Assembly: GCA_038749105.1 (NCBI GenBank)
Contig: JBCDIM010000006.1
Span: 24,945-88,944 of the forward strand
Source of the DNA: JBCCOW01 sp038749105
Lineage (GTDB): Bacteria > Planctomycetota > Phycisphaerae > Phycisphaerales > Phycisphaeraceae
Reading direction: 5' to 3'
Length of the DNA: 64,000 bases
Part shown: piece by piece, positions 8,522 through 17,029 of the stretch
How the letters are laid out: every line of letters begins with the position of its first letter
Position numbering within the stretch: the first letter of the stretch is position 1
The notes under the pieces: model-generated
The model's input: the letters and a program-made list of their open reading frames with translations, nothing else
Databases searched by the model: none
Told to the model about the DNA's origin: nothing
Made by a program: the position numbers and the translations under genes

Positions 8522-8935
8522 GTGACCGCCCCCGCCACCCCATCCCGACCCGGCCTCGCCTTCCACGGCCAGGTCCACATCACCGTCAACGACCAATCCG
8601 CCCGACTCACCGCCGACGGCCAACGCCTCACCCTCCACGCCGACTCCCTGACCACCCTCAACGCCCTCCGCCAAGGCCTCCCCCAACTGCCCTCCAGCAC
8701 CAGCCCCGAAGCCGGCTACAAAACCGCCGCCCCGCCCGACCCCATCCAGGACCTGATCCGCAAAACCGGCCTGCACTTCGCCGTCGTGGTCAACCAACAC
8801 ACCGTCTTCGAGCTCAGCCCCGACCACACCTCCAGCCTCCTCGGCAAGGCCCTGGGCATCCCCGGCAAGGTCCGACCCCTCGCCGCCTTCAAGTCGCTCA
8901 TCACCCCCAAGCGCGATGCCCCATCCCAGCCCTGA
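8522..8935 (+). CDS. Hypothetical protein
   Basis: 137 residues from a GTG start at 8522. The N-terminal half shows a beta-rich pattern (VHITVNDQSARLTADGQRLTLHA) and the middle holds a helix (LIRKTGLHFAVVVN). It has no signal peptide, membrane segment or cysteine. It follows the small gene at 8247 on the same strand and ends 33 bases before the convergent P450 gene. The downstream half (KALGIPGKVRPLAAF) is the most protein-like part; the function is unknown and the start is uncertain. Confidence 0.55.
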   Translation: MTAPATPSRPGLAFHGQVHITVNDQSARLTADGQRLTLHADSLTTLNALRQGLPQLPSSTSPEAGYKTAAPPDPIQDLIRKTGLHFAVVVNQHTVFELSPDHTSSLLGKALGIPGKVRPLAAFKSLITPKRDAPSQP

Positions 8936-8968
8936 TTCAATCCCCACCTCACCCCGCACCCGTTCCTC

Positions 8969-10462
8969 TCACACCATCTCAACCATCTCGCTCACATTCC
9001 CCGTGACCGATGCCCGCGTGAACGCCCCGTCCTGCGCGTGCGCCTTCGCCCACACCGGGCCCGTCGGCGTCAGCATCGTCCCCGAGATCCGCCCCGACAC
9101 CTCCGAGCCTTCGGTTAACGCCAGCCGATACCGCCCCATGATCCGCGGCAGCGCCACCCGGAACACCAGCAACGCCAGCTGCGCCCCGATGCACCGCCTC
9201 GGCCCCGCCCCAAACGGCAGATACGCATAAGGCCCCGGCCGAATGTCCTTCCAACGCTCCGGCAAAAACCGCTGCGGCTCCGGGTACAGGCCCGTCAGCA
9301 GCCGGTGCGTCACGTACTGGCTGAACACCACCGGCGTCCCGCGGTCCAGTGACAAGCCGCCCAGCTCCGTCGCCCGGCTCGTCAGCCGTTGCGAATACCC
9401 CGAGGCCGGCAACAACCGCATGCTCTCCCGCACGACGCCTTCCAGATAGGGCCGGGCCGTCGGCACATCCACCGGCACCCCGCCACCCGCTGCATCCATC
9501 CCACCCGTCGCCTCCAACTCATCCAGCAACCGGCCCGCCACCTCGGGGTGCAAGCCCAGCAGCGTCAGCGTCCAAGTCAGCGTGTTCGCCGTCGTCATGT
9601 GTGCAGCCCCGAACAGCACCGCTGTCTGACCGACCAGCTCCGTGTCGTCCAGCATCCCCTCTGCGTCGTACCCCACCAGCAACCGCCACAACACATCCCG
9701 CCCCTCGTGCTCGGCCCGCCTTGCCGCAATCAGCTCCCGGATCTTGACTTCCAACGCCTCCGCCTCCGCGTTCAGCCCTTCATACCCCTCCGCCGACCGC
9801 GCGTCCGGCCGCATCGCCATCATCCCCACCTCGTGGTTCAACCGAACCCACGACGCCAGCATCTCCCCCACCTCATACGCCAGCCCCTGGTGATCCACCC
9901 CGAACAGCACCGTGCACGTCACCCGCAGCATGAACCGCGTCATCGCCTCAAACAGGTCCACCTCGCCGCCCACCTCCCAGCCGTCGAGCATCTCGTCCGT
10001 CAACCCCCGCACCGTGTCCTCGTACCCCCGGATCGCCGTCCGCTGGAACGGCTCGGCGATCACTTTCCGGTGCTTCTGATAATCCGACCCGTTCATCGTC
10101 AGCAGCCCCGCCGTCAACCGACGCTGCGCCGACCGCTTCGACCCCCGCAGCGGGAAGAAGTGGCTGTGGTACGTCTCCAGGTCCGTCAGCACCCGCTTCA
10201 CCAGGTCCGGCCCAAAGGCGAACACCATCCGCCGACCGCCGTCCTCCAAGACCGCCAACTCCCCGTGCTCCCGCATCAGCGCCATCATCACCCGCCCCGG
10301 GTCTTCCACAAACTCCAGCAACGAGCCCCGTGTCACCCCGCCCGCCCTACCCGCCACGCCACCCCCCTCGAAACCCATGCTCTCCGAGCGTGGGTCCGCG
10401 CCCTCGTGCTCACCCCGTGTATACGGACAGGCCCCCCCGATTTCGTCACGCTTTTGAGTCAT
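8969..10462 (-). CDS. Cytochrome P450
   Basis: 497 residues from the ATG at 10462 (a TTG at 10492 would add ten). The haem-thiolate loop FGAGPRRCIG is perfect, the ExxR of helix K is present (ESMR), and the PERW meander follows (FLPERW). The I-helix oxygen-activation motif reads AAHMTTAN, where most P450s have an acidic residue before TT (AGHETT or AGxDT), so proton delivery may differ. The gene starts about 40 bases after the photolyase-related gene stop on the same strand, so the two are probably co-transcribed. A role in carotenoid or lipid hydroxylation is possible from the neighbourhood. No ferredoxin or reductase gene is nearby. Confidence 0.95.
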   Translation of the reverse strand: MTQKRDEIGGACPYTRGEHEGADPRSESMGFEGGGVAGRAGGVTRGSLLEFVEDPGRVMMALMREHGELAVLEDGGRRMVFAFGPDLVKRVLTDLETYHSHFFPLRGSKRSAQRRLTAGLLTMNGSDYQKHRKVIAEPFQRTAIRGYEDTVRGLTDEMLDGWEVGGEVDLFEAMTRFMLRVTCTVLFGVDHQGLAYEVGEMLASWVRLNHEVGMMAMRPDARSAEGYEGLNAEAEALEVKIRELIAARRAEHEGRDVLWRLLVGYDAEGMLDDTELVGQTAVLFGAAHMTTANTLTWTLTLLGLHPEVAGRLLDELEATGGMDAAGGGVPVDVPTARPYLEGVVRESMRLLPASGYSQRLTSRATELGGLSLDRGTPVVFSQYVTHRLLTGLYPEPQRFLPERWKDIRPGPYAYLPFGAGPRRCIGAQLALLVFRVALPRIMGRYRLALTEGSEVSGRISGTMLTPTGPVWAKAHAQDGAFTRASVTGNVSEMVEMV

Positions 10463-10502
10463 CTTGCCTGCTCCACCCACGGAGTCTACCAAGCCCTCTG
10501 GA

Positions 10503-12026
10503 CTACCCCGTCACCCGGCTTAAAAACCCTTCCGCCGCCGAGAAAATCCGCTCCTTCCGCTCCGGCTTCATCTTGTCCAGGCTCCTCGGCATCATGCTCA
10601 GCCGAGGGTTCCCCGAGAAGAACTTGCGGTGCGTCTCGATAAACCGCCAGTACAAACCATCCATCACTTCCGTCCAGTCTTCCTCGCCTTTCTTGGGCTT
10701 CGCATAATCCGACATCTTGAAGATGTAATTGCTCCCACAGATATACGGCTTGGTCGCAAAGATCCCGCCATCGGACATCAGCCCCATCCCGTACACGTTC
10801 GGCCCCATCACCCAGTCCGAACTGTCCACAAACATCGTCATAAACCAGTCGTGGGCGGCCCTCGGCTCGACCTCGCACAGGTTCATCAGGTTGCTCAACA
10901 CCATCAGCCGTTCGATGTGGTGGCACCACCCGTACTTCACCGCCTTCCGGATCGCGTCGTCCAACGGCGCCAGCCCCGTCGTCCCGTCCCACCAGCACGG
11001 CTTCATCTTGCGGTGGTGACCCCAGAAGTTCTCCCGGTCCTGACGCTCCGAATACCGCTGATAAATCCCCCGGATGAACTCCCGCCAACCAATCACCTGA
11101 CGCACAAACCCCTCCAGGCTGTTCATCGGCGCACCGGTCTCCACCGCCCGCTGCACGATCTCCTCCGGCGTCAACAGACCCAGGTTAATCATCGGCGAAA
11201 CCACGGAGTGAAACAGAACCGGATCCCGCTTCGATAACGCGTCCTCGTAGTCCCCGAACAACTCGAACCGCTGCTCCAAAAACTCCCGCAGCCACGCCAA
11301 CGCCTGCCGCCGCGTCGTCGGCAACCAAAACCCGCCTTCCTCTGGGAGCTCCCCCGGGTGATCCGCAAACCGCTCCTCGATCACTCCCCGCACGGCCGCG
11401 ACATGCTCGGTCGGCTCGGCCCAACTCGTCTCGGGGATATCCACGCCCTTGGGCAGCTTCTTCCGGTTGTCTTCATCAAAACTCCACTTCCCACCTTCCG
11501 GCGTCCCGTCCGCGTTCATCAATACGTCCAGCCGCTTGCGCTGCTGCTCGTAGAACTTCGCCATGAACGGCCGCTTCCCGCTGTCGAGATACGCCGCGAA
11601 CGTTTCGCGCGGCGTCAGGAACATCGGGCTCTCCAAGAACTCCAATTCCAACCCGTGATCGTCCGCGAACGCCTCCATCCGCGACTCAAAGAACTTGTCC
11701 TCGATCTCGAACATCACCAGCCGCTTGAACCTCTTACCCTTGATAAATCGCTCGAGCTTTGTTTCGTACTTGGCGGTGATGGCTGCACCCTTCTGATCCT
11801 CGAGCTTCTCGTAGTGCACCGAGCAGTCGTTGCAGCGCAGCTCGTCGGCGTGGGCCCGCATCGCGGCGAGGAACAGGAGGATCTTCTGCTTGTGGTGCTT
11901 CACGTAGGTGCAGAGCCCGACGTCCTCGGCCATGAAGAAGGCGGCGTCGCGGTGCGGCTTGAGGCAGCGGAACGGGAAGAGCTGGTTGCCGAGGATGACG
12001 AAGAGGGTGTCCGGGCTTTTGGGCAT
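10503..12026 (-). CDS. Cryptochrome/deoxyribodipyrimidine photolyase-related protein (DPRP/FeS-BCP family) lacking the cluster cysteines
   Basis: 507 residues, full length for the bacterial (6-4) photolyase/cryptochrome family. The N-terminal alpha/beta domain begins LFVILGNQLFP and the C-terminal FAD domain contains WREFIRGIY, HHIERLMVL, DWVMGPNVYGM and TKPYICGSNYIFKMSDY. Family members normally bind a [4Fe-4S] cluster through four cysteines, in an MNCL motif, in DYCxxC and in a later CPF. Here the matching positions read LAPL, DYAKPK and TEVM, so all four are replaced. It is probably a flavin-based photoreceptor or repair enzyme without a cluster. It is divergent from a class II photolyase (33-base gap) and precedes the P450 gene in a likely operon. 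Confidence 0.93.
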   Translation of the reverse strand: MPKSPDTLFVILGNQLFPFRCLKPHRDAAFFMAEDVGLCTYVKHHKQKILLFLAAMRAHADELRCNDCSVHYEKLEDQKGAAITAKYETKLERFIKGKRFKRLVMFEIEDKFFESRMEAFADDHGLELEFLESPMFLTPRETFAAYLDSGKRPFMAKFYEQQRKRLDVLMNADGTPEGGKWSFDEDNRKKLPKGVDIPETSWAEPTEHVAAVRGVIEERFADHPGELPEEGGFWLPTTRRQALAWLREFLEQRFELFGDYEDALSKRDPVLFHSVVSPMINLGLLTPEEIVQRAVETGAPMNSLEGFVRQVIGWREFIRGIYQRYSERQDRENFWGHHRKMKPCWWDGTTGLAPLDDAIRKAVKYGWCHHIERLMVLSNLMNLCEVEPRAAHDWFMTMFVDSSDWVMGPNVYGMGLMSDGGIFATKPYICGSNYIFKMSDYAKPKKGEEDWTEVMDGLYWRFIETHRKFFSGNPRLSMMPRSLDKMKPERKERIFSAAEGFLSRVTG

Positions 12027-12059
12027 GGCCGAGGACTGTAGGCCGCGCTATCGTCGGTC

Positions 12060-13490
12060 ATGACGCAGCCGATCCCGATCGAAGACGAACGCCTCGCCGA
12101 GCTCAATGACGCCCCGATACATGAAGACGCGGAGTACGTGCTGTACTGGATGCAGGCCGCCCAGCGGGCCGAACACAACGAGGCCCTCGAGCTCGCGGTC
12201 TGGCAGGCCAACCGCCTCGGCAAGCCGCTGCTGGTCGGCTTCGCCCTCGACGACACGTTCCCCGGCACGGCCGCCCGCCACAAGGCGTTCCTGATCGACG
12301 GGCTGATCGACATCGAGTCCGCCCTCCACGAGCGTGGCATCCCGTTCGTCGTCCAGCTCGGGCCGATCCCCAAGCTTGCCCTGAAGTGGTCGAAAGACGC
12401 GTGCCTCGTCGTCACCGACGTCGGCTATCTGCGTTACCAGCGTGGCTGGCGGGACACCGTTGCGGACGACGCGCCCTGCCGGGTGATCGCGGTCGAGACC
12501 AACGTGTGCGTGCCGCTCGAGACCGTGACCGACAAGGCCGAGTTCGCCGCCCGCACCATCCGCCCCAAGATCCACCGCCAGCTCGGCCGATTCCTCGTGG
12601 AGCTGCCCCCGCTGAAGCTCGAGACGGCTTCACTTGACCTGCCCTTCACCGGCGAAGACCTGTCCAAACCCGACGCCCTGCTCAAGAAGCTCAAGGTCAA
12701 CACGGATATCGCGCCGGTCCCGTTCTTTAAGGGCGGAACCACTGCCGCCAAGCAGCTCCTGACCACCTTCTGGGCTGAGAAATTCAAGCACTACTCCGCT
12801 CACCGCAACCAGCCGCAGACCGACGACACCTCGCACATGTCCAAGTACCTCCGCTTCGGGCAGATCAGCCCGGTCTGGCTCACCATGCAGGGCAAGGCCA
12901 ACCGCACGGGCGCAGCCGAGGACCGCAAAGACTTCATCGAGGAGCTCGTGGTCCGCCGGGAGCTGGCTTACAACTTCTGCTGGTTCACGCCCGACTACGA
13001 CCAGTACTCCTGCATCCCCGACTGGGCCAAGCGGACCCTCGACGAACACCGCAGCGACCCCCGCGACCCGCTGTACACCCCACAGCAGCTCGACGACGCC
13101 GAGACGTATGACCCCTACTGGAACGCCGCCCAGCGCGAGATGCGCTACACCGGCTACATGCACAACTACATGCGCATGTACTGGGGCAAGAAGATCATGG
13201 AGTGGTCCGCCGCCCCGGAAGAAGCCTTCGAGACGATGCTCGAACTCAACAACCGATACCACCTCGACGGCCGCGACCCCAACAGTTACGTCGGCGTCGC
13301 CTGGTGCTTCGGCATCCACGACCGCGGCTGGACCGAACGCCCGATCCTCGGCAAGACCCGCTACATGAACGCCAACGGCCTGAAGCGCAAAGCCGACCCG
13401 GATGCCTACGTCCGCAAGGTCGACCGCCTCGTCGCTCTGGCGAAAGGCGAAGAACCCGCCGAGCCCGTCGCCGACTCCCTCTTCGCCTGA
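12060..13490 (+). CDS. phr: Class II CPD photolyase
   Basis: 476 residues. The N-terminus has the class II antenna-domain opening YVLYWMQAAQRAEHNEAL, and the C-terminal FAD domain has the Trp-rich segment YTGYMHNYMRMYWGKKI, then LDGRDPNSYVGVAWCFG and DRGWTERPILGKTRYMN, all diagnostic of class II enzymes. It repairs cyclobutane pyrimidine dimers with blue/UV-A light, using reduced FAD. It is divergent from the photolyase-related gene with only 33 bases between starts, so both promoters overlap or lie within the opposite gene. Carotenoid-type genes in the same block fit a light-stress response. Confidence 0.96.
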   Translation: MTQPIPIEDERLAELNDAPIHEDAEYVLYWMQAAQRAEHNEALELAVWQANRLGKPLLVGFALDDTFPGTAARHKAFLIDGLIDIESALHERGIPFVVQLGPIPKLALKWSKDACLVVTDVGYLRYQRGWRDTVADDAPCRVIAVETNVCVPLETVTDKAEFAARTIRPKIHRQLGRFLVELPPLKLETASLDLPFTGEDLSKPDALLKKLKVNTDIAPVPFFKGGTTAAKQLLTTFWAEKFKHYSAHRNQPQTDDTSHMSKYLRFGQISPVWLTMQGKANRTGAAEDRKDFIEELVVRRELAYNFCWFTPDYDQYSCIPDWAKRTLDEHRSDPRDPLYTPQQLDDAETYDPYWNAAQREMRYTGYMHNYMRMYWGKKIMEWSAAPEEAFETMLELNNRYHLDGRDPNSYVGVAWCFGIHDRGWTERPILGKTRYMNANGLKRKADPDAYVRKVDRLVALAKGEEPAEPVADSLFA

Positions 13491-13518
13491 AACACCACAC
13501 CACACCAATGCCAATAGC

Positions 13519-13546
13519 CGGGCCGCGACGCGGGCCGGTCGCCCAC
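13519..13546. repeat. GC-rich hairpin related to the AGCCGCG...CGCCGG repeat family
   Basis: GGCCGCGACGCGGGCC forms a short near-palindrome preceded by ATAGCC and followed by GGTCGCC. It resembles the elements at 16947, 48793 and 52456, and lies just after the photolyase stop. Confidence 0.4.
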
Positions 13547-13549
13547 CTG

Positions 13550-13804
13550 ATGCCTGGTCTTCCACCGCACACCCCCGAGTCCGCCATCCTCACCCTCGTC
13601 ACCCAGCGCGGCCCAAACAAAACCATCTGCCCGGCCGAAGCCGCCCGCCTACTCAGCCCCGAAAACTGGCGAGCCCACCTCCCCGCCATCCAAGCCGCTG
13701 TCCAACACCTCCACGCCACCGGCCAGATCACTGTGACCCAACGCGGCCAGCCTGCCGACCCGGCCACCGCCCGCGGCCCGATCCGCCTTGGCCTCCGCGA
13801 GTGA
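13550..13804 (+). CDS. DUF3253 protein
   Basis: 84 residues from the ATG at 13550; an ATG at 13508 is also in frame but would place a GC hairpin repeat inside the gene. The sequence carries the DUF3253 pattern: AILTLVTQRGPNKTICPAEAAR, a central LPAIQAAVQHLHATGQI helix, VTQRGQPADP and the ending ARGPIRLGL. The fold is predicted to be a small winged helix. It follows the photolyase gene on the same strand, and DUF3253 genes often occur near photolyase and DUF2256 genes, which supports a shared but unknown light-related role. Confidence 0.85.
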   Translation: MPGLPPHTPESAILTLVTQRGPNKTICPAEAARLLSPENWRAHLPAIQAAVQHLHATGQITVTQRGQPADPATARGPIRLGLRE

Positions 13805-13844
13805 ACGCGGAAATCCCAAAGAGCTTGGGTAAGCTGGCCGCGAT

Positions 13845-14231
13845 ATGGGACGCCAACGCCCCACCTCCGATCGAGTCTGGCCCCTATTCAGCTTCGAGGC
13901 GAAGCGATGGGAGAAGTACCGAATGCGCGGCCGTCGGAGATATTGTCTCTCAGCCAGCTGCCTTTCGATCGGCTTCCTGTTGGGCTATCCGCCGACGTGG
14001 CTCCCACACTTCAATTTTGTCTCACCCGCACTCTTCGGCCTTCTTCCAAACAAGCCATGGGCGATCTGGGTCTGGAACATCCTCAGCGTGAGTCTTTTTC
14101 TTCTACTGATGTGGTTGTTGTGGATAGGTGCAGGCAAACGGTGGGAGTACAAGGAACGACAGTACGAACTTTGGCTGGACAAACAATCAGACACGTCCAC
14201 CGACCAAACGCCAAGAGCCGCAACCGATTGA
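13845..14231 (+). CDS. Small two-helix membrane protein, unknown
   Basis: 128 residues with two hydrophobic segments (about residues 33-50 and 73-95, the second LFLLLMWLLWIG), a basic N-terminus and a charged C-terminal tail. Base composition is noticeably less GC-rich than the neighbours and codon choice is less biased, which suggests a recently acquired or weakly expressed gene. It lies 40 bases after the DUF3253 gene and 21 before purK. No family is recognised. Confidence 0.6.
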   Translation: MGRQRPTSDRVWPLFSFEAKRWEKYRMRGRRRYCLSASCLSIGFLLGYPPTWLPHFNFVSPALFGLLPNKPWAIWVWNILSVSLFLLLMWLLWIGAGKRWEYKERQYELWLDKQSDTSTDQTPRAATD

Positions 14232-14252
14232 TCCGGCGATAAACTCCCCGCC

Positions 14253-15479
14253 ATGGTCAGCCCCGACACCCCCATCCAACCCCCCGCCACGCTTGGCATG
14301 CTCGGCGGCGGCCAGCTCGGGCTGATGTTCATCCACGCCGCCCACCGCCGGGGCTACCGCGTCCACGTCTTCTGCCCCGACCCCCACTGCCCCGCCGGAC
14401 GCGCCGCTGACACCCACACCGCCAAGCCCTACGACGACCTCGACGCCGTCGCCGCGTTCGCCCAAGACGTCGCCGCCGTCACCTACGAGTTCGAGAACGT
14501 CCCCGCCGACACCGCCGCCGCCTGCGCCGCCCACGCCCCGGTCCGCCCCGGCCAGCACGTGCTGCACATCGCCCAGGACCGGCTTCGCGAGAAGCAGGCC
14601 GTCCAACAATTCGGCGTCCCCGTCGGCCCGTTCGCCCCGGTCCACTCCGAAGACGAACTCCGCCAAGCGCTCGACGCATTAGGCACCCCCGCGGTCTTAA
14701 AGACCGCCCACGGCGGCTACGACGGCAAGGGCCAACGCGTCCTCCACTCCCCCGCCGACGCACCCTACGCCTGGCACGACCTCGGGCAACGCCCCTGCAT
14801 CCTCGAAGCCTTCGTCGACTTCGAACAAGAACTCTCCGTCATCGCCGCCCGCAGCGTGGGTGGCACCATCGAGACCTTCGGCCCCGTCGCCAACACCCAC
14901 CGCAACCACATCCTCGATGTCTCCGTGGTCCCCTGCGGTGCCCCGCCCCACGTCGAGCAGCAGGCCCGCGAGGCCGCCACCGCGATCATGCAAGGCCTCG
15001 ACGTCGTCGGCGTCCTCTGCGTCGAGTTCTTCCAGACCCGACCCGGCTACGAACAGTCCGGCACGCACCCCGCCGTGCTCGTCAACGAGCTCGCCCCCCG
15101 CCCCCACAACTCCGGCCACCTGACGATCGAGGCCTGCGCCCATTCCCAGTTCGACCAACAAGTCCTGACCGTCACCGGCCACGCACCGCAACCCTTCAAC
15201 ACCCCCGACCACCCGCTGAAGCCCACCGCGATGGCCAACCTGCTCGGCGATCTTTACCCACCCCCGCCCGCCCCCCCCGGAACGACCCCCGACTTCACGC
15301 TGCTCGCCGAGTATCCCGACGCTACCGCCCACGACTACGACAAGGGCGAACCCCGCCCGGGCCGCAAGATGGGCCACCTCACCGCCCAGGCCCGCACCGC
15401 TCACGAAGCGATCCGCGATGCCGTCGAAGCCCGCGCCCGTCTCGCCCCGCCGGCCCAACCCCCGATCGCTCCTGAATAA
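14253..15479 (+). CDS. purK: N5-carboxyaminoimidazole ribonucleotide synthase
   Basis: 408 residues with the ATP-grasp architecture of PurK: LGMLGGGQLGLMF at the N-terminus, VTYEFENVP, DRLREKQAV, KTAHGGYDGKGQ, FEQELSVIAAR, and NELAPRPHNSGH carrying the metal ligands. It converts AIR, ATP and bicarbonate to N5-CAIR in purine synthesis. The usual partner purE is not adjacent. Instead the next genes on the strand are a bicarbonate transporter, its regulator and PEP carboxylase, so all four genes handle bicarbonate. A Pro-rich insertion near residue 330 makes it slightly longer than usual. Confidence 0.96.
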   Translation: MVSPDTPIQPPATLGMLGGGQLGLMFIHAAHRRGYRVHVFCPDPHCPAGRAADTHTAKPYDDLDAVAAFAQDVAAVTYEFENVPADTAAACAAHAPVRPGQHVLHIAQDRLREKQAVQQFGVPVGPFAPVHSEDELRQALDALGTPAVLKTAHGGYDGKGQRVLHSPADAPYAWHDLGQRPCILEAFVDFEQELSVIAARSVGGTIETFGPVANTHRNHILDVSVVPCGAPPHVEQQAREAATAIMQGLDVVGVLCVEFFQTRPGYEQSGTHPAVLVNELAPRPHNSGHLTIEACAHSQFDQQVLTVTGHAPQPFNTPDHPLKPTAMANLLGDLYPPPPAPPGTTPDFTLLAEYPDATAHDYDKGEPRPGRKMGHLTAQARTAHEAIRDAVEARARLAPPAQPPIAPE

Positions 15480-15539
15480 GAAACCGCAGCACCCGCGCAT
15501 GATCTGCCATCATGTCAAGGCTCCGCCGTGTACCCGCCC

Positions 15540-16553
15540 ATGCCCCTCGCCCCCCTCCTCGACAACCTGCTCTCGGCGCCGATCCTCTTCTTCGGCCTCG
15601 GCATGCTCGCCACCGCCGTCCGCTCCGACCTCGAGATCCCCAAGCCGATGGCGCGGTTCCTCTCGCTGTACCTGCTGATCGCCATCGGGCTCAAGGGCGG
15701 GGCCGAGCTGCGGGCCGCCGGGCTTGACCTGCACATCATCCTGACGCTCGGCGTTGCTGTTGCGTCCGCCTTCGTCGTCCCAATCTGGACCTTCTTCCTG
15801 CTCCGCCTCAAGCTCGACGCCCCGAACGCCGCCGCCCTAGCCGCGACCTACGGCTCGATCTCGGCGGTCACCTTCATCACTGCTGAGGCCTTCCTCGAGA
15901 ACCAGGAGATCGCCTCCTCCGGGTACATGGTGGCCGCCATGGCCCTTATGGAATCCCCCGCGATCATCGTCGGCGTCCTCCTCGCCCGGCACTACGCGCC
16001 CGCCACCCGCCCGACGCCCTCCGACTCGTTGCCCGGCCCGACCCACCACGCGACATCGCTGAACCTCGGCGAGCTGCTCCGCGAAGCCGTCTGCAACGGG
16101 GCGGTCCTCGTCCTGCTCGGCTCCATGGTCATCGGCGCCATCATCCCCGACGACAACATGGCCGCCATCACCCCTGGCTTCAAGGCCCCCTTCACCGCCC
16201 TGCTGTGCGTATTCCTACTCGACATGGGGCTCGTCGCCGCCCGCAAGCTCGGCGACCTCAAGACCGGCGGCGCGTTCCTCATCGGCTTCGGCATCCTCGC
16301 CGCGCCCGTTCATGCCGCACTCGGCATCGGCCTCGCCGCGCTGCTCCAACTCCCCGTCGGCGACGCACTGCTCCTCGCCGTGCTCATCGGGTCTGCTTCC
16401 TATATCGCTGTGCCCGCCGCGATGCGGCTCTCCGTGCCCGACGCCAACCCGTCGATCTACGTGCCCATGGCCCTGGCCATCACATTCCCTTTCAACGTCA
16501 CCCTCGGCATCCCGCTCTACCTCGCCGCCATCCAAGCCCTATGGGGCACGTAA
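15540..16553 (+). CDS. sbtA: Sodium-dependent bicarbonate transporter SbtA
   Basis: 337 residues from the ATG at 15540; an in-frame GTG at 15528 would add four. It is almost entirely hydrophobic, with about ten membrane helices, and has family landmarks LFFGLGMLATAVRSDLEIP, IAIGLKGGAEL, and YGSISAVTFITAEAF in the first half, with a second inverted-topology half beginning near residue 175. It imports HCO3- with Na+ across the inner membrane. The PII-like sbtB follows after 21 bases, the standard pairing. SbtA is best known from cyanobacteria; here it sits in a heterotroph-looking genome upstream of PEP carboxylase. Confidence 0.93.
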   Translation: MPLAPLLDNLLSAPILFFGLGMLATAVRSDLEIPKPMARFLSLYLLIAIGLKGGAELRAAGLDLHIILTLGVAVASAFVVPIWTFFLLRLKLDAPNAAALAATYGSISAVTFITAEAFLENQEIASSGYMVAAMALMESPAIIVGVLLARHYAPATRPTPSDSLPGPTHHATSLNLGELLREAVCNGAVLVLLGSMVIGAIIPDDNMAAITPGFKAPFTALLCVFLLDMGLVAARKLGDLKTGGAFLIGFGILAAPVHAALGIGLAALLQLPVGDALLLAVLIGSASYIAVPAAMRLSVPDANPSIYVPMALAITFPFNVTLGIPLYLAAIQALWGT

Positions 16554-16574
16554 CCCCACCCCACCCGTCCCGCC

Positions 16575-16892
16575 ATGCTAGACGACAACGCCCCCACCTT
16601 CCGCCGTGTGAAACGCCTCGAGCTCATCCTCGACGCCATCCACGCCGAGGCCGCCACCCAACTCCTCGACTCCCTCGGTGTCACCGGCTACACCGTCCTC
16701 CAGAACGCCATGGGTCAGGGCGACCGCGGCCGACGCGTCGGCGGCGACATCTCCGACGTCTTCACCAACTGGGTCATCGTCACCACGTGCCCCCCCGACC
16801 GCCTCCCCGACATCGCCGCCGCCCTCCAGCCCCTGCTCCAACAGCATGGCGGCGTCCTGCTCACCACCGACGCCGACTGGCTCGAACACTAA
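16575..16892 (+). CDS. sbtB: PII-like bicarbonate-transport regulator SbtB
   Basis: 105 residues with the PII-like ferredoxin fold: VKRLELILDAIHAEAATQLLDSLGVTGYTVL, a T-loop with the GxGDRGRRVGGD sequence, and the second half starting NWVIVTTC. SbtB trimers bind adenine nucleotides (cAMP, AMP, ADP, ATP) and plug or gate SbtA. The C-terminal cysteine pair that works as a redox switch in cyanobacterial SbtB is absent: the protein ends TTDADWLEH. Its position directly after sbtA supports the assignment. Confidence 0.9.
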   Translation: MLDDNAPTFRRVKRLELILDAIHAEAATQLLDSLGVTGYTVLQNAMGQGDRGRRVGGDISDVFTNWVIVTTCPPDRLPDIAAALQPLLQQHGGVLLTTDADWLEH

Positions 16893-16946
16893 GCCCCACC
16901 CGCCCCACTCGCCCTAACCAGCGATCACCACACCACCACCGCTCCG

Positions 16947-16977
16947 TGACAGCCGCGGGGCGACGCCCCGCCGGTGC
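16947..16977. repeat. GC-rich palindrome, TGACAGCCGCG family
   Basis: TGACAGCCGCGGGGCGACGCCCCGCCGGTG contains a perfect GGGGCG/CGCCCC stem with a 2-3 base loop. The same frame (ACAGCCGCG, variable stem, CGCCGG) recurs at 48793 and 52456. It lies in the sbtB-ppc gap, where it could slow transcription, but it has no T-tract. Confidence 0.65.
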
Positions 16978-17029
16978 GCCGCCACACCCCGCCGTCCAAC
17001 CCCACACCCCCACTTGCTACCCTTGCCCC

